From: Croceimicrobium sp965658275
GTDB lineage: Bacteria; Bacteroidota; Bacteroidia; Flavobacteriales; Schleiferiaceae
NCBI GenBank assembly: GCA_965658275.1
Contig: CBFHRN010000004.1
Coordinates: 1 to 64,000, forward strand
Length of the DNA: 64,000 nucleotides
Reading direction: 5' to 3'
Positions within the stretch are counted from its first letter, which is position 1. The number at the start of each line of letters is the position of its first letter. The notes under the pieces were generated by a model, which did no database searches, was not told where the DNA came from, and saw nothing but the letters and a program-made list of their open reading frames with translations. This document shows, in pieces, positions 23,473 through 32,638 of this stretch. The translations under genes and the position numbers were made by a program.

Positions 23473-25155
23473 ATGAAACGAAAGGTTCTTCTCTTTTTAA
23501 TTTGTTTTTCTACTGTTGCATTAGCTCAGGACCGTGTTACGGGCTCAAGCTTTGCCACTCGATCGGAAGTGATTGCAACCGAAGGTATGGCCGCTACAAG
23601 CCATCCCTTAGCTTCTCAAATTGCTATAGATATTTTGAAACAAGGAGGAAATGCGATTGATGCTGCCATTGCGGCTAATGCCGCATTAGGACTAATGGAA
23701 CCAACCGGTTGCGGGGTGGGTGGTGATTTATTTGCAATCGTATGGAGTGCAAAAGATCAAAAATTATATGGCTTAAATGGAAGCGGAAGATCACCTCAAA
23801 ACTTAAGCTTAGCGTACTTCAAAGAAAAGGGATACGATAAGATTCCAGCCTTTGGTCCATTACCCGTAAGTGTCCCTGGGGCGGTAGACGGTTGGTTCAG
23901 TCTGCATGATAAGTTTGGGAAACTAAAAATGAAGGAGGTATTAGAACCAGCGATTCATTATGCTGAAGAAGGCTTTCCTTTAACCGAACTCATCTCCTAC
24001 TACCTTCAATTATCAGCGCGTCGTTTTAAGGATTTCCCCAATTTCAAGGACACTTACCAACCTCAAGGTCAAAGTTTAAATAAAGGAGAGATTTTTAAGA
24101 ATCCCTATTTGGCCAATACCTATAAAACCATTGCTGAAAAAGGTAGAGATGGCTTTTACAAGGGAGAAATAGCGAAGACCATTGCCGACTTTATACAGGA
24201 ACAAGGGGGATTTTTAAGTGTTGAAGACTTAGCCCAGCATAGCAGCGAATGGGTAGAGCCGCTTTCCATTAATTACCGCGGCTATGATGTATGGGAGCTT
24301 CCACCCAATGGCCAAGGGATTGCTGCTCTGCAAATCTTACAAATTTTAGAAGCTTACGACATTAATGGAATGGGCTTTGGCTCAGCAGAGTATGTTCACC
24401 ACTTCATTGAAGCTAAGAAACTTGCTTTTGAAGACCGCGCTAAATACTATGCAGACCCCGATTTTAACAAGATCGACTACCGCGAATTAATAAGTGAAAA
24501 GTACGCAGCTCAACGCCGAGCCTTAATTAAAGACCGAGCTGCTAGAACCTACGACGCTGGCAAACTGGAACAAGGGAATACTATATACATGACCGTGGCT
24601 GATGCTGAAGGTAACATGATCTCCCTGATCCAAAGTAATTACCGAGGTATGGGCTCGGGCATGGTTCCACCCAAATTAGGCTTTATGTTGCAAGATCGCG
24701 GAGAGCTTTTTAGCTTAGAAGAAGGCCACTACAACGTCTACGAACCCTCAAAAAGACCTTTCCACACCATAATACCGGCCTTTATCACAAAGGACGGCAA
24801 GCCATTTGTGAGCTTTGGATTAATGGGCGGTGCGATGCAACCTCAAGGGCATGCTCAAATTGTAATCAACCTAATCGACTTCGGCATGAACCTTCAGGAA
24901 GCTGGAGATGCTCCTCGGATTCAACATGAAGGCAGTAGTGAACCTACTGGAGGAGCACTAACCGATGGAGGAAGAGTTTTATTAGAGAGTGGTTTCGACT
25001 ATGAGGTTATCAGAGCTTTAATGCGTCGGGGCCATAAAGTTGGTTATGATCTGGGGTCTTACGGAGGATATCAGGCCATCAAAAGAGATCTTGAAACAGG
25101 GGTGTATTATGGTGCTAGTGAATCGCGCAAAGACGGGATGGCAATTGGCTATTAG
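23473..25155 (+). CDS. ggt: gamma-glutamyltransferase
   Basis: The 560-residue enzyme cleaves the gamma-glutamyl bond of glutathione and transfers or hydrolyses it. It has a signal peptide (MKRKVLLFLICFSTVALAQ), so it acts in the periplasm. The large-subunit motif GNAIDAAIAANAALGL and the GCGVGGDLFAIVW segment are present. Self-processing should expose Thr370 (in EQGNTIYMTVAD) as the small-subunit nucleophile. Length matches the family and all recognisable active-site blocks are intact. Confidence 0.93.
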   Translation: MKRKVLLFLICFSTVALAQDRVTGSSFATRSEVIATEGMAATSHPLASQIAIDILKQGGNAIDAAIAANAALGLMEPTGCGVGGDLFAIVWSAKDQKLYGLNGSGRSPQNLSLAYFKEKGYDKIPAFGPLPVSVPGAVDGWFSLHDKFGKLKMKEVLEPAIHYAEEGFPLTELISYYLQLSARRFKDFPNFKDTYQPQGQSLNKGEIFKNPYLANTYKTIAEKGRDGFYKGEIAKTIADFIQEQGGFLSVEDLAQHSSEWVEPLSINYRGYDVWELPPNGQGIAALQILQILEAYDINGMGFGSAEYVHHFIEAKKLAFEDRAKYYADPDFNKIDYRELISEKYAAQRRALIKDRAARTYDAGKLEQGNTIYMTVADAEGNMISLIQSNYRGMGSGMVPPKLGFMLQDRGELFSLEEGHYNVYEPSKRPFHTIIPAFITKDGKPFVSFGLMGGAMQPQGHAQIVINLIDFGMNLQEAGDAPRIQHEGSSEPTGGALTDGGRVLLESGFDYEVIRALMRRGHKVGYDLGSYGGYQAIKRDLETGVYYGASESRKDGMAIGY

Positions 25156-25228
25156 TACTTATTTAGATTAGCTCTGTGACTAAATATTACGTAATTTAGG
25201 TGGTTTAGGTTTAACCAATCACCTTTAC

Positions 25229-26077
25229 ATGTTTACACGCGAAGATCTCGCCCGGGTTAAAAATCGAAAACAGCTTCTTAACCTAGCCGAAAAAAATGGC
25301 ACCAACCTTAAAAAAGCAATACGCAATCAGCGTTACGAAGAAGAACTTAGGCTTTTACAGGCAGAATTAGTAAATCTCCAGCGCTGGGTTGCTGAAAAGA
25401 AATTACGCGTAGCGGTTCTATTTGAAGGTCGTGACGCTGCCGGCAAAGGTGGTTCTATCAAACGATTTGCAGAGCATTTAAACCCTCGTTCTATGCGAGT
25501 CGTGGCCCTTTCGAAGCCCACCGAAGTAGAGAAAGGTCAGTGGTACTTCCGTAGATATATTAAAGAACTTCCAAATCCAGGAGAAATTGTTTTCTTCGAT
25601 CGGTCCTGGTATAACCGCGCCGTAGTAGAGCCCGTAATGGGCTTTTGCAGTGATGCCGAATACGATCAGTTTATGGTGCAGGTGCCCGGCTTTGAACACA
25701 TGCTTTATGAAGACGGAGTGATCTTAATCAAATTTTGGTTTTCCATAACCAAAAAGGAACAACAAAAGCGCTTTGCCTCTAGGATGGAAAATCCTTTAAA
25801 GCATTGGAAATTCTCGCCTGTAGATATGAAAGGTCAGGAACTCTGGGACCGATACACACATTTCAAAGAGCAAATGTTCTCAAAAACACACACCACTTTT
25901 AGCCCCTGGATTATCATAAAAACCAACGATAAGCGTGAGGCCAGACTAGAAAGTATACGCTATGTTCTCTCGCGTTTTAATTACAGAGAAGGCCGTCGAA
26001 AACCTAGCACTACCTTGCTCCCCGACCCTAATGTAGTGACACGTTATTACCGTCACATCGAACAAATTGACATTTAA
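25229..26077 (+). CDS. ppk2: polyphosphate kinase 2 (first of a tandem pair)
   Basis: The 282-residue kinase moves phosphate between polyphosphate and nucleotides. Walker A is GRDAAGKGG at 67-75, and the Walker B/lid region is FFDRSWYNRAVVEPVMGFC near 126. GRDAAGKGG and QWYFRRYI resemble class I PPK2 enzymes, which mainly phosphorylate ADP or GDP; class assignment is by motif only. The family's usual NRAGVE reads NRAVVE in both tandem genes. Only two bases separate it from the second copy. A possible -7 element TAATTTAG lies at 25191-25198. Confidence 0.9.
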   Translation: MFTREDLARVKNRKQLLNLAEKNGTNLKKAIRNQRYEEELRLLQAELVNLQRWVAEKKLRVAVLFEGRDAAGKGGSIKRFAEHLNPRSMRVVALSKPTEVEKGQWYFRRYIKELPNPGEIVFFDRSWYNRAVVEPVMGFCSDAEYDQFMVQVPGFEHMLYEDGVILIKFWFSITKKEQQKRFASRMENPLKHWKFSPVDMKGQELWDRYTHFKEQMFSKTHTTFSPWIIIKTNDKREARLESIRYVLSRFNYREGRRKPSTTLLPDPNVVTRYYRHIEQIDI

Positions 26078-26079
26078 CC

Positions 26080-26874
26080 ATGAGTCGACAAGAAGACATT
26101 CTAAACTTAAGTGATGAGGAATTAGCCCTATTGAATACACCATTGGGCTTAAAACACTTACTGTCCGATAAGAAAATTGACGTTTTAAAAGCCCTTCGAA
26201 CTGCGGAGTACGAAGAACAGTTGCGCGTTTTCCAAGCGGAGCTCATCAAAATGCAAAATTGGGTAATTGAACACGGTAAAAAGGTAGTTATCTTGTTTGA
26301 GGGTCGCGATGCAGCAGGAAAAGGCGGCGCAATTAGAAGAATTACTGCGCACATCAATCCGCGTCATTACAGAATTGTTGCTCTTCCGAAGCCGAGCGAT
26401 GAAGAAGCTGGCCAATGGTATTTTCAACGCTATGTGAATCGTCTGCCCAAGCCAGGAGAGATTGTGTTTTTCGACCGTTCGTGGTACAATCGTGCCGTTG
26501 TGGAACCTGTAAATGGGTTCTGTTCCGAAATTGAATACGAAAACTTTATGAGTCAAGTAAATGACTTTGAGCGCATGATTATGTCGGCCGACACCTATCT
26601 CATCAAGTTCTACTTCTCTATATCTAAAGACGAACAAGCTCGTCGATTTACCGATATTAAATCCAGCCCATTAAAGCGTTGGAAAATGACACCGGTAGAT
26701 GAAGCTGCCCAAGGTTTATGGGATCAATACACGGCCTATAAGGAAAAGATGTTTGAAGTGAGTGATACACCAAAATCACCTTGGAAGATTATTCAGGCTG
26801 ATCAAAAAACCAAAGCTCGATTAGAAGCGGTGGAACACATACTCTCGGCTTTACCCTATAAAAATCCAGAATGA
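26080..26874 (+). CDS. ppk2: polyphosphate kinase 2 (second of a tandem pair)
   Basis: The 264-residue product has the same architecture as the gene before it: Walker A GRDAAGKGG at 75-83, then GAIRRITAHINPR, QWYFQRYVNRLPKPGEIVFF and the DRSWYNRAVVEPVNGFC block. The two copies share their motifs almost word for word but differ in the N-terminal 45 residues and the last 60. An old duplication with some divergence of role is therefore likely. The pair may act as separate enzymes or as a mixed oligomer. Its stop overlaps the start of a decayed lipoprotein gene (ATGA). Confidence 0.9.
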   Translation: MSRQEDILNLSDEELALLNTPLGLKHLLSDKKIDVLKALRTAEYEEQLRVFQAELIKMQNWVIEHGKKVVILFEGRDAAGKGGAIRRITAHINPRHYRIVALPKPSDEEAGQWYFQRYVNRLPKPGEIVFFDRSWYNRAVVEPVNGFCSEIEYENFMSQVNDFERMIMSADTYLIKFYFSISKDEQARRFTDIKSSPLKRWKMTPVDEAAQGLWDQYTAYKEKMFEVSDTPKSPWKIIQADQKTKARLEAVEHILSALPYKNPE

Positions 26875-27249
26875 TGAGTAAAACTCATCTCAAGGTTTGG
26901 TTTTTCCATTATTATTGGAGCTTGGCTTGCAATGCTGGCCGCCTGCTCTCCAGAGGAGAAAACCTTACAACTCGGCAAACCCATCCACACCTTTGTTGCC
27001 GACACCATTTATAAAGCAATGACCGATGGCTTTCTAAAAGTTGTCCTCATATATCAGAGTCCGCCCTTCCAATATGGCGACCCCTCAGGCTGGGTTTATT
27101 CGGACGAGAATGCCGTGCCCAAACTGCAAGCGGCCTTCGTTTACACTTAAAGCATTACCACCATTGAGAAATACAATTATTGGATTTTAAAGCCTTCGAA
27201 TACCAACAATACCTATCTCATCACATGGACGCCTTTGGAGTATAAATAG
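26874..27249 (+). pseudogene. decayed small lipoprotein gene
   Basis: An ATG at 26874 overlaps the PPK2 stop and reads MSKTHLKVWFF, but the matching signal peptide (RFGFSIIIGAWLAMLAAC, then SPEEK) lies in the next frame, implying a one-base frameshift between about 26885 and 26900. That frame runs to TAA at 27148-27150. It then continues in the same frame with protein-like sequence (SITTIEKYNYWILKPSNTNN ... PLEYK) to TAG at 27247-27249. The original product would be a lipoprotein of about 125 residues of unknown family. Two independent lesions make decay more likely than sequencing error. Confidence 0.65.
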
Positions 27250-27318
27250 AGGTTTATCACGCTTGACAGCCTTATCCCTTTTTAAGAACTGCCAATTCTT
27301 TAGAGAACGGCTTGAAGT

Positions 27319-27882
27319 TTAGCCGTTAAACTGATTCATGGTAATGGCCGGACCGGCCAAGGCAAAAGATTTAATAGCTTCTCCTGCCTTTAAGATTTTG
27401 GGGGCAATGATATCTTCTTCTTGGCGCGTCCATCTCCCCAAGACGTAGTCTACCTGATGCCCGCGAGGAAAGTCATTCCCAATACCAAAACGAAGGCGCG
27501 CATAATCTTGACGCCCCAATACCTGATTGATGTTTTTAAGACCATTTTGGCCTCCATCGCTCCCTTTGAGTTTCATGCGCAGAGTCCCTGGTTCTAAGGC
27601 CAAGTCGTCCACTACTACCAATAAATTCTGCAAGGGAATCTTTTCTTGTTGAAGCCAGTAGTTTACCGCCTTACCACTAAGGTTCATATAGGTGGTTGGC
27701 TTAATGAGCACCAACAATTTGTTTTTAACCTTGAGCTCCGCCCGCATGGCATAACGCTCTGTAGAAAAAGAAATGCTAGACTCCTTAGCCAAGGAATCTA
27801 GCACTTCAAATCCAATATTATGACGTGTACCTTCGTAGTCGGGCCCAATGTTTCCTAAGCCAGCTATAAGGTATTTAGTCAC
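27319..27882 (-). CDS. pth: peptidyl-tRNA hydrolase
   Basis: The 187-residue enzyme releases peptides from peptidyl-tRNA. Signature segments are AGLGNIGPDYEGTRHNIGF (catalytic His21), PTTYMNLSGKAV near 62, DDLALEPGTLRMKLKGSDGG near 90 and the C-terminal YVLGRW. It starts with GTG at 27882, 12 bases after the rplY stop, as the third gene of prs-rplY-pth. NIG in place of the enterobacterial NPG is common in Bacteroidota and not a defect. Confidence 0.94.
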   Translation of the reverse strand: MTKYLIAGLGNIGPDYEGTRHNIGFEVLDSLAKESSISFSTERYAMRAELKVKNKLLVLIKPTTYMNLSGKAVNYWLQQEKIPLQNLLVVVDDLALEPGTLRMKLKGSDGGQNGLKNINQVLGRQDYARLRFGIGNDFPRGHQVDYVLGRWTRQEEDIIAPKILKAGEAIKSFALAGPAITMNQFNG

Positions 27883-27894
27883 GACTCTATAAGC

Positions 27895-28521
27895 TTATGC
27901 TTCTGCTGCAGCCTCTTCGTTAGAAGCTTCTGCACCTTCTTCAGCACCTTCTTCTTCATCTTCGGTTTCATCAACCGCGTTACGAGAAGTTTTGATCGCT
28001 ACTACCGAACGTGCAGGCTCACCTAAGATTTCATATCCTTCAGTTGCAATATCACTTACTCGAAGAGACTGACCAATACGAAGGTTTTCAATGTTTAGGT
28101 CAATCATTCCAGGAAGATTTTCTTCAGTAGCACGAACAGTTACACGACGTAAGTTAAATTTCAACTTACCACCATTACGTACACCACGAGCATTTCCTAC
28201 TAAATTGATAGGAACTACTACGTTTACTGGCTTTCCTGCACTTAGCTGGAAGAAGTCAACGTGCTCAATTTCATCAGAAACAGGGTGGAACTGACTATCG
28301 CGAACTACACATTTGTACTCTGTGCCGTCTAAGTTTACGATTACTAGTAAAGCTTCGGCAGTGTAAAGGATATCTTTAAAATTACGGTGATCGGTGTAGA
28401 AGTGAATATTTTCACCGGCACCATAGATAACGCAAGGCACCATTCCCTCACGACGTAACTGCTTGGCACTTTTCGTACCTAGCTCTTCTCTTAATGTACC
28501 CTCGATGCTTACTGATCTCAT
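27895..28521 (-). CDS. rplY: 50S ribosomal protein L25/general stress protein Ctc
   Basis: The 208-residue protein is the long Ctc-type L25. It has an N-terminal 5S-rRNA-binding domain (LREELGTKSAKQLRREGMVP, YGAGENIHF), a C-terminal TL5-like beta domain (KPVNVVVPINLVGNARGVRN) and an acidic Glu/Ala-rich tail of about 30 residues. It sits between prs and pth with gaps of 13 and 12 bases, a conserved operon arrangement. Confidence 0.94.
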   Translation of the reverse strand: MRSVSIEGTLREELGTKSAKQLRREGMVPCVIYGAGENIHFYTDHRNFKDILYTAEALLVIVNLDGTEYKCVVRDSQFHPVSDEIEHVDFFQLSAGKPVNVVVPINLVGNARGVRNGGKLKFNLRRVTVRATEENLPGMIDLNIENLRIGQSLRVSDIATEGYEILGEPARSVVAIKTSRNAVDETEDEEEGAEEGAEASNEEAAAEA

Positions 28522-28534
28522 TGTATCTGGGAAT

Positions 28535-29470
28535 TTAATTTTCTAAAAAGTGTGAACTAATTGATTCATGATAGTGAACTTTCTGCATAACGTTGGCAAA
28601 AAGTTCAGCGATCGAAAGTACTTCGATCTTGTCTGAGTTCCGCTCCTGCGGAATCGTATCGGTTATCACTAAGCGATCAAGCTTAGAGTTTTCTATTCGT
28701 TCCAATGCCTTTCCTGAAAGCACGCCATGCGTACAATAAGCCTGCACGCTTAGAGCTCCTTTCTCAATCAACATATCGGCGGCCTTAGTTAGTGTACCTG
28801 CGGTATCCACCATATCATCAATTAATACCACGTTGCGGCCTTCCACATCACCAATAACTGTCATCTTATCGATCACATTGGCTTTCTTGCGTTGCTTGTA
28901 GCAAATAACCACCTCGCTTTGTAACCATTTTGCATAGTTATTAGCGCGCTTGGAACCACCCATGTCGGGAGAAGCAATGGTTAAATTCTGAAGGTTTTGA
29001 GCTTTGAGGTGCGGCACGAAGATGCTTGACGCAAAAACATGATCTACAGGAACCTCGAAGAAACCTTGAATTTGGTCAGCATGCAAGTCCATGGTCATAA
29101 TACGGGTTGCACCCGCTGCCGTTAACAAGTTGGCGACCATTTTCGCACCTATCGGCACTCTTGGCTTGCTCTTACGATCTTGACGGGCCCATCCAAAATA
29201 AGGCATTACCACTGTAATGTGCTTTGCTGAAGCTCGCTTTGCGGCATCCGTCATCAAAAGCAATTCCATAAGATTATCAGTCGGTTGGTGCGTAGAACCA
29301 ACCAAGAACACACGACCACCGCGCACCGTTTCCTCAAAGGAAGGCTCAAATTCGCCATCGCTGAACTCATTGATTTCAACCTTACCCAATGGGATACCAT
29401 AGGAAGCCGCCATACGCTCGGCGATAACCTGTGATCCTCGGGTTGCAAATATTTTTGCTTGTGGTGTCAA
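28535..29470 (-). CDS. prs: ribose-phosphate pyrophosphokinase
   Basis: The 311-residue enzyme makes PRPP from ribose 5-phosphate and ATP. It feeds purF (also in this window), pyrimidine, NAD and histidine synthesis. Visible motifs are FSDGEFEPSFEE, YFGWARQDRKSKPRVP (ATP-binding flexible loop region) and VVLIDDMVDTAGTLTKAA (PRPP loop). The frame begins with TTG at 29470; no in-frame ATG or GTG exists before the upstream stop, so TTG is accepted. It is the first gene of prs-rplY-pth. Confidence 0.94.
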   Translation of the reverse strand: MTPQAKIFATRGSQVIAERMAASYGIPLGKVEINEFSDGEFEPSFEETVRGGRVFLVGSTHQPTDNLMELLLMTDAAKRASAKHITVVMPYFGWARQDRKSKPRVPIGAKMVANLLTAAGATRIMTMDLHADQIQGFFEVPVDHVFASSIFVPHLKAQNLQNLTIASPDMGGSKRANNYAKWLQSEVVICYKQRKKANVIDKMTVIGDVEGRNVVLIDDMVDTAGTLTKAADMLIEKGALSVQAYCTHGVLSGKALERIENSKLDRLVITDTIPQERNSDKIEVLSIAELFANVMQKVHYHESISSHFLEN

Positions 29471-29612
29471 GTGTCTAATACTTTGGAATTGACTATTTTA
29501 TACTCCCTTAAAAAAGGGCTGCAAATGTAACTAAATCTCTTAGAAGTTATCAACATCTTTTGTGAAATATCTTTGAGAAAATGAAGTCATTAGGATTGAA
29601 GGACGAAAATTT

Positions 29613-29620
29613 TAAATTTG
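29613..29620 (+). promoter_or_regulatory. -7 promoter element for the ACMSD-like gene
   Basis: TAAATTTG matches the consensus exactly and ends four bases before the ATG at 29625, so transcription would start at or within a base or two of the start codon. This is the clearest leaderless candidate in the window. Confidence 0.5.
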
Positions 29621-29624
29621 TCGC

Positions 29625-30677
29625 ATGCTGAAAATTGATATGCACACCCACATTCTCCCCGAAAAGTTGCCCAACTTCGCGGAGAAATTTGGTTACGGAG
29701 ACTTTATTTACTTGATGAATAATCAGGACGGCTCTGCAAACATGATGCAGGGCGATAAATTCTTTCGTCGCATCCAGCCCAATTGTTGGGATCCAGATAT
29801 TAGGATGCGTGATTATGCCAAGTACAACACCCAAGTACAAGTGGTGTGCACGATACCAGTAATGTTTTCCTATTGGGCCAAAGCCAAAGACACTAAAGCT
29901 TTGAGCGAGTTTCTGAATGATGATTTAGCAGAGCTTTGCGAGAAGTATCCTCAAAACTACTTGGGCCTAGGAACCCTTCCGATGCAAGACGCGGAAGAAG
30001 CTATTAAAGAGCTCGAACGTTGTAAAGAAATTGGGCTCTTAGGGGTTCAGATTGGCTCCAATATTAATGACATCAATTTAGGGGAGCCCGAGTTCTTCCC
30101 CATTTTTGAAGCGGCCCAAGATTTAGACATGGCTATTATGGTTCACCCTTGGAACATGATGGGTATGGAAAGCATGCGCAAATATTGGCTTCCTTGGCTT
30201 GTAGGAATGCCTGCTGAAACTTCACGAGCTGCGGCCTCCATGATATTTGGTGGTGTCCTCGAAAAATTACCCAAGCTTCGAGTTTGTTTTTCGCACGCTG
30301 GAGGTTCTTTCTTACCCACCATTGGGAGAATTGAGCACGGCTTTAATTGTCGTCCTGATTTAGTGGCTATTCACAACAATGTTAATCCACGCCGATACAT
30401 CGGTGAGTTTTGGGTCGACAGCATAACCCATGATCCAAAACTCTTAGCATATATCCTCGATATGCAAGGCTCTAAGCGAGTTATGCTTGGTTCCGACTAC
30501 CCCTTCCCTTTGGGAGATTTGGAAATAGGAAAGTACATCGAGGACATGAACTTAGAGCAATCTGTTGTTGAAGATATCTATGCTAATGCCGCCTTGGAAT
30601 GGCTAAATATCGATAAAAGCAGATTTATTATAGATGGTGCTAATGGTAACCAAGTAGAGCTCTCAGAAAAGGGCTAA
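29625..30677 (+). CDS. amidohydrolase, aminocarboxymuconate-semialdehyde decarboxylase-like
   Basis: The 350-residue enzyme has the amidohydrolase metal site: DMHTH at residues 5-9, MVHPWNMMG near 173, FSHAGGSFLP near 223 and GSDYPFPLG near 289. This set, with the internal SMRKYWLPWLVGMPAETSRA segment, matches ACMSD. ACMSD decarboxylates the ring-opened product of 3-hydroxyanthranilate in tryptophan breakdown. No other kynurenine-pathway gene adjoins it; the cyclase-family gene at 3495-4235 is the only other candidate in the window. Related decarboxylases such as gamma-resorcylate decarboxylase are possible but fit less well. Confidence 0.82.
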   Translation: MLKIDMHTHILPEKLPNFAEKFGYGDFIYLMNNQDGSANMMQGDKFFRRIQPNCWDPDIRMRDYAKYNTQVQVVCTIPVMFSYWAKAKDTKALSEFLNDDLAELCEKYPQNYLGLGTLPMQDAEEAIKELERCKEIGLLGVQIGSNINDINLGEPEFFPIFEAAQDLDMAIMVHPWNMMGMESMRKYWLPWLVGMPAETSRAAASMIFGGVLEKLPKLRVCFSHAGGSFLPTIGRIEHGFNCRPDLVAIHNNVNPRRYIGEFWVDSITHDPKLLAYILDMQGSKRVMLGSDYPFPLGDLEIGKYIEDMNLEQSVVEDIYANAALEWLNIDKSRFIIDGANGNQVELSEKG

Positions 30678-30681
30678 CTTT
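30674..30681 (+). promoter_or_regulatory. -7 promoter element for the purF-like gene
   Basis: TAACTTTG matches the consensus exactly. It overlaps the TAA stop of the preceding gene and leaves a leader of about 20 bases before the ATG at 30708. Confidence 0.5.
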
Positions 30682-30707
30682 GCATCACATTTTGATCATC
30701 CTTTGTC

Positions 30708-32606
30708 ATGAGTGACGCTATCACCCACGAATGTGGAATCGCCCTTGTTCGTTTAAAGAAACCGCTTTCTTATTACCATGAGAAGTATGGTTCAGCGCTC
30801 TACGGTATTAATAAAATGTATATCCTGATGGAGAAACAGCATAACCGTGGCCAAGATGGCGCCGGTTTAGCTACCATTAAAATGGATATGCCTCCAGGGA
30901 AGCGATACATTAGTCGCTACCGCTCGATGGATAAGACTCCGATACAAGATCTTTTTGAACGGATTAACCATCGTATTTTTGATGGGCTCGGAGGAGATGA
31001 ATCAAAAATCAACGACCCCGAATGGTTAAAGCACAATGTCCCCTTCATGGGCGAATTGTATTTAGGACATTTGCGTTATGGTACTTACGGCGGACAGTCC
31101 ATCGAAAACATACACCCCTTCTTACGTCAGAACAACTGGCTTACCCGCAACTTAATTTTGGCAGGTAACTTCAACATGACCAATGTTGATCAGTTGTTTA
31201 ACAATCTAGTAGACTTAGGTCAGCATCCCAAAGAAAAAGCAGACACAGTTACTATTTTGGAAAAGATTGGTCACTTCTTGGATGAACAAAACGAGAAACT
31301 TTATCGGAAATACAAGAAGGAAGGTCTTTCCAAAATTGACATTAGTCCTCGCATAGCGGAGGAACTCGATATCCAAAAAATACTCAAGAAAAGCGCCAAA
31401 TACTGGGATGGCGGCTATGCGATGGCGGGCTTATTTGGCCATGGAGACGCCTTTGTTTTACGTGACCCCAATGGCATTCGTCCAGCCTTTTATTATGATG
31501 ATGATGAGGTTTGTGTGGTGGCCAGCGAAAGACCGGTAATTCAAACTGCCTTCAATGTTCCATTTAGTGAAATCAAAGAGGTTACTCCAGGTCATGCCCT
31601 CATAATTAAGAAAGCCGGCGAAGCAAGTTTAAAAGAGATTCGTAAACCGGGTAAAAGAACGGCTTGTTCTTTTGAGCGGATATATTTCTCTCGTGGCAAT
31701 GATGCAGATATTTATCGGGAACGCATTGAACTAGGTCGCCGCATTTGTCCGGCGATCTTGGAAGAAGTGGACCAAGACCTTCGAAATACAGTTTTTTCTT
31801 TTATCCCAAACACCGCCGAAATTAGTTTTTACGGCATGGTAAAGGGTATGGAAGAATACCTGAACGAAGTGAAGCGTAATAAGATCCTAAAATTTGAAGG
31901 AGATCTTGATGCTGAAAAATTAGAATCACTCCTCTCCATAAGACCTCGCGTCGAAAAATCGCTTTGGAAGGATGTGAAAATGCGAACCTTTATCACGCAA
32001 GACAGTAGTCGCGATGAACTGGTGAGTCACGTTTATGATATTACCTACGAAACTGTAAAGAGCACGGATAATTTAGTAGTTATAGACGATAGCATTGTTC
32101 GCGGCACTACCTTAAAGCAATCCATTCTTAGCATCTTAGACCGTTTAGGTCCAAAGAAAATCATCGTAGTAAGTTCAGCGCCTCAAATTCGCTACCCCGA
32201 TTGTTATGGCATTAATATGTCTTTGCTGGAGGACTTTGCCGCTTTCCGCGCGGCGATAGCGCTGCTGAAGGAGCGCGGCATGGAGAGTGTAATTGAAGAT
32301 ACCTATGCCAAATGCGCTGCCCAAGCGGATTTACCGGACGAGGAGATTCAAAATTTCGTAAAACAAATTTACGCTCCATTTAGCCCTCAGGAGATTTCCG
32401 ATAAAATGGCGGAAATGCTAACTCCGAAAGGGATGAAAGCCGAGGTTAAGATTATGTTCCAGACGATTGAAAACCTGCACGCTTCGGCGCCTGATCATAC
32501 TGGAGACTGGTATTTTACCGGTAACTTCCCAACACCTGGTGGACAGCGAGTTGTAAATAAAGCTTTCTTAAATTACTACGAGGGAAAGCGCGAAAGAGCC
32601 TATTAG
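30708..32606 (+). CDS. purF: amidophosphoribosyltransferase, long Bacteroidota form
   Basis: The 632-residue protein is the long PurF variant of this phylum. It transfers glutamine amide nitrogen to PRPP at the first step of purine synthesis. Cys9 in THECGIALV is the likely N-terminal nucleophile after removal of a short propeptide. EKQHNRGQDGAGLATI follows, and the phosphoribosyl loop is VVIDDSIVRGTTLKQS. Insertions relative to the roughly 500-residue enterobacterial enzyme lie between the glutaminase and PRT domains. Whether this or a second, shorter PurF is the main enzyme cannot be told from here. Confidence 0.88.
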   Translation: MSDAITHECGIALVRLKKPLSYYHEKYGSALYGINKMYILMEKQHNRGQDGAGLATIKMDMPPGKRYISRYRSMDKTPIQDLFERINHRIFDGLGGDESKINDPEWLKHNVPFMGELYLGHLRYGTYGGQSIENIHPFLRQNNWLTRNLILAGNFNMTNVDQLFNNLVDLGQHPKEKADTVTILEKIGHFLDEQNEKLYRKYKKEGLSKIDISPRIAEELDIQKILKKSAKYWDGGYAMAGLFGHGDAFVLRDPNGIRPAFYYDDDEVCVVASERPVIQTAFNVPFSEIKEVTPGHALIIKKAGEASLKEIRKPGKRTACSFERIYFSRGNDADIYRERIELGRRICPAILEEVDQDLRNTVFSFIPNTAEISFYGMVKGMEEYLNEVKRNKILKFEGDLDAEKLESLLSIRPRVEKSLWKDVKMRTFITQDSSRDELVSHVYDITYETVKSTDNLVVIDDSIVRGTTLKQSILSILDRLGPKKIIVVSSAPQIRYPDCYGINMSLLEDFAAFRAAIALLKERGMESVIEDTYAKCAAQADLPDEEIQNFVKQIYAPFSPQEISDKMAEMLTPKGMKAEVKIMFQTIENLHASAPDHTGDWYFTGNFPTPGGQRVVNKAFLNYYEGKRERAY

Positions 32607-32638
32607 AACAATTTAAGTGGCTAGGCCTTAATAAGCAC

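Noticed and set aside
26185..26637. 150-codon minus-strand frame inside the second PPK2 gene
   Set aside because: It is a shadow of the conserved PPK2 coding sequence.
27319..27882. Pth with a damaged active site because GNPG reads GNIG
   Set aside because: The catalytic histidine and the other motifs are intact, and this reading is common in Bacteroidota.
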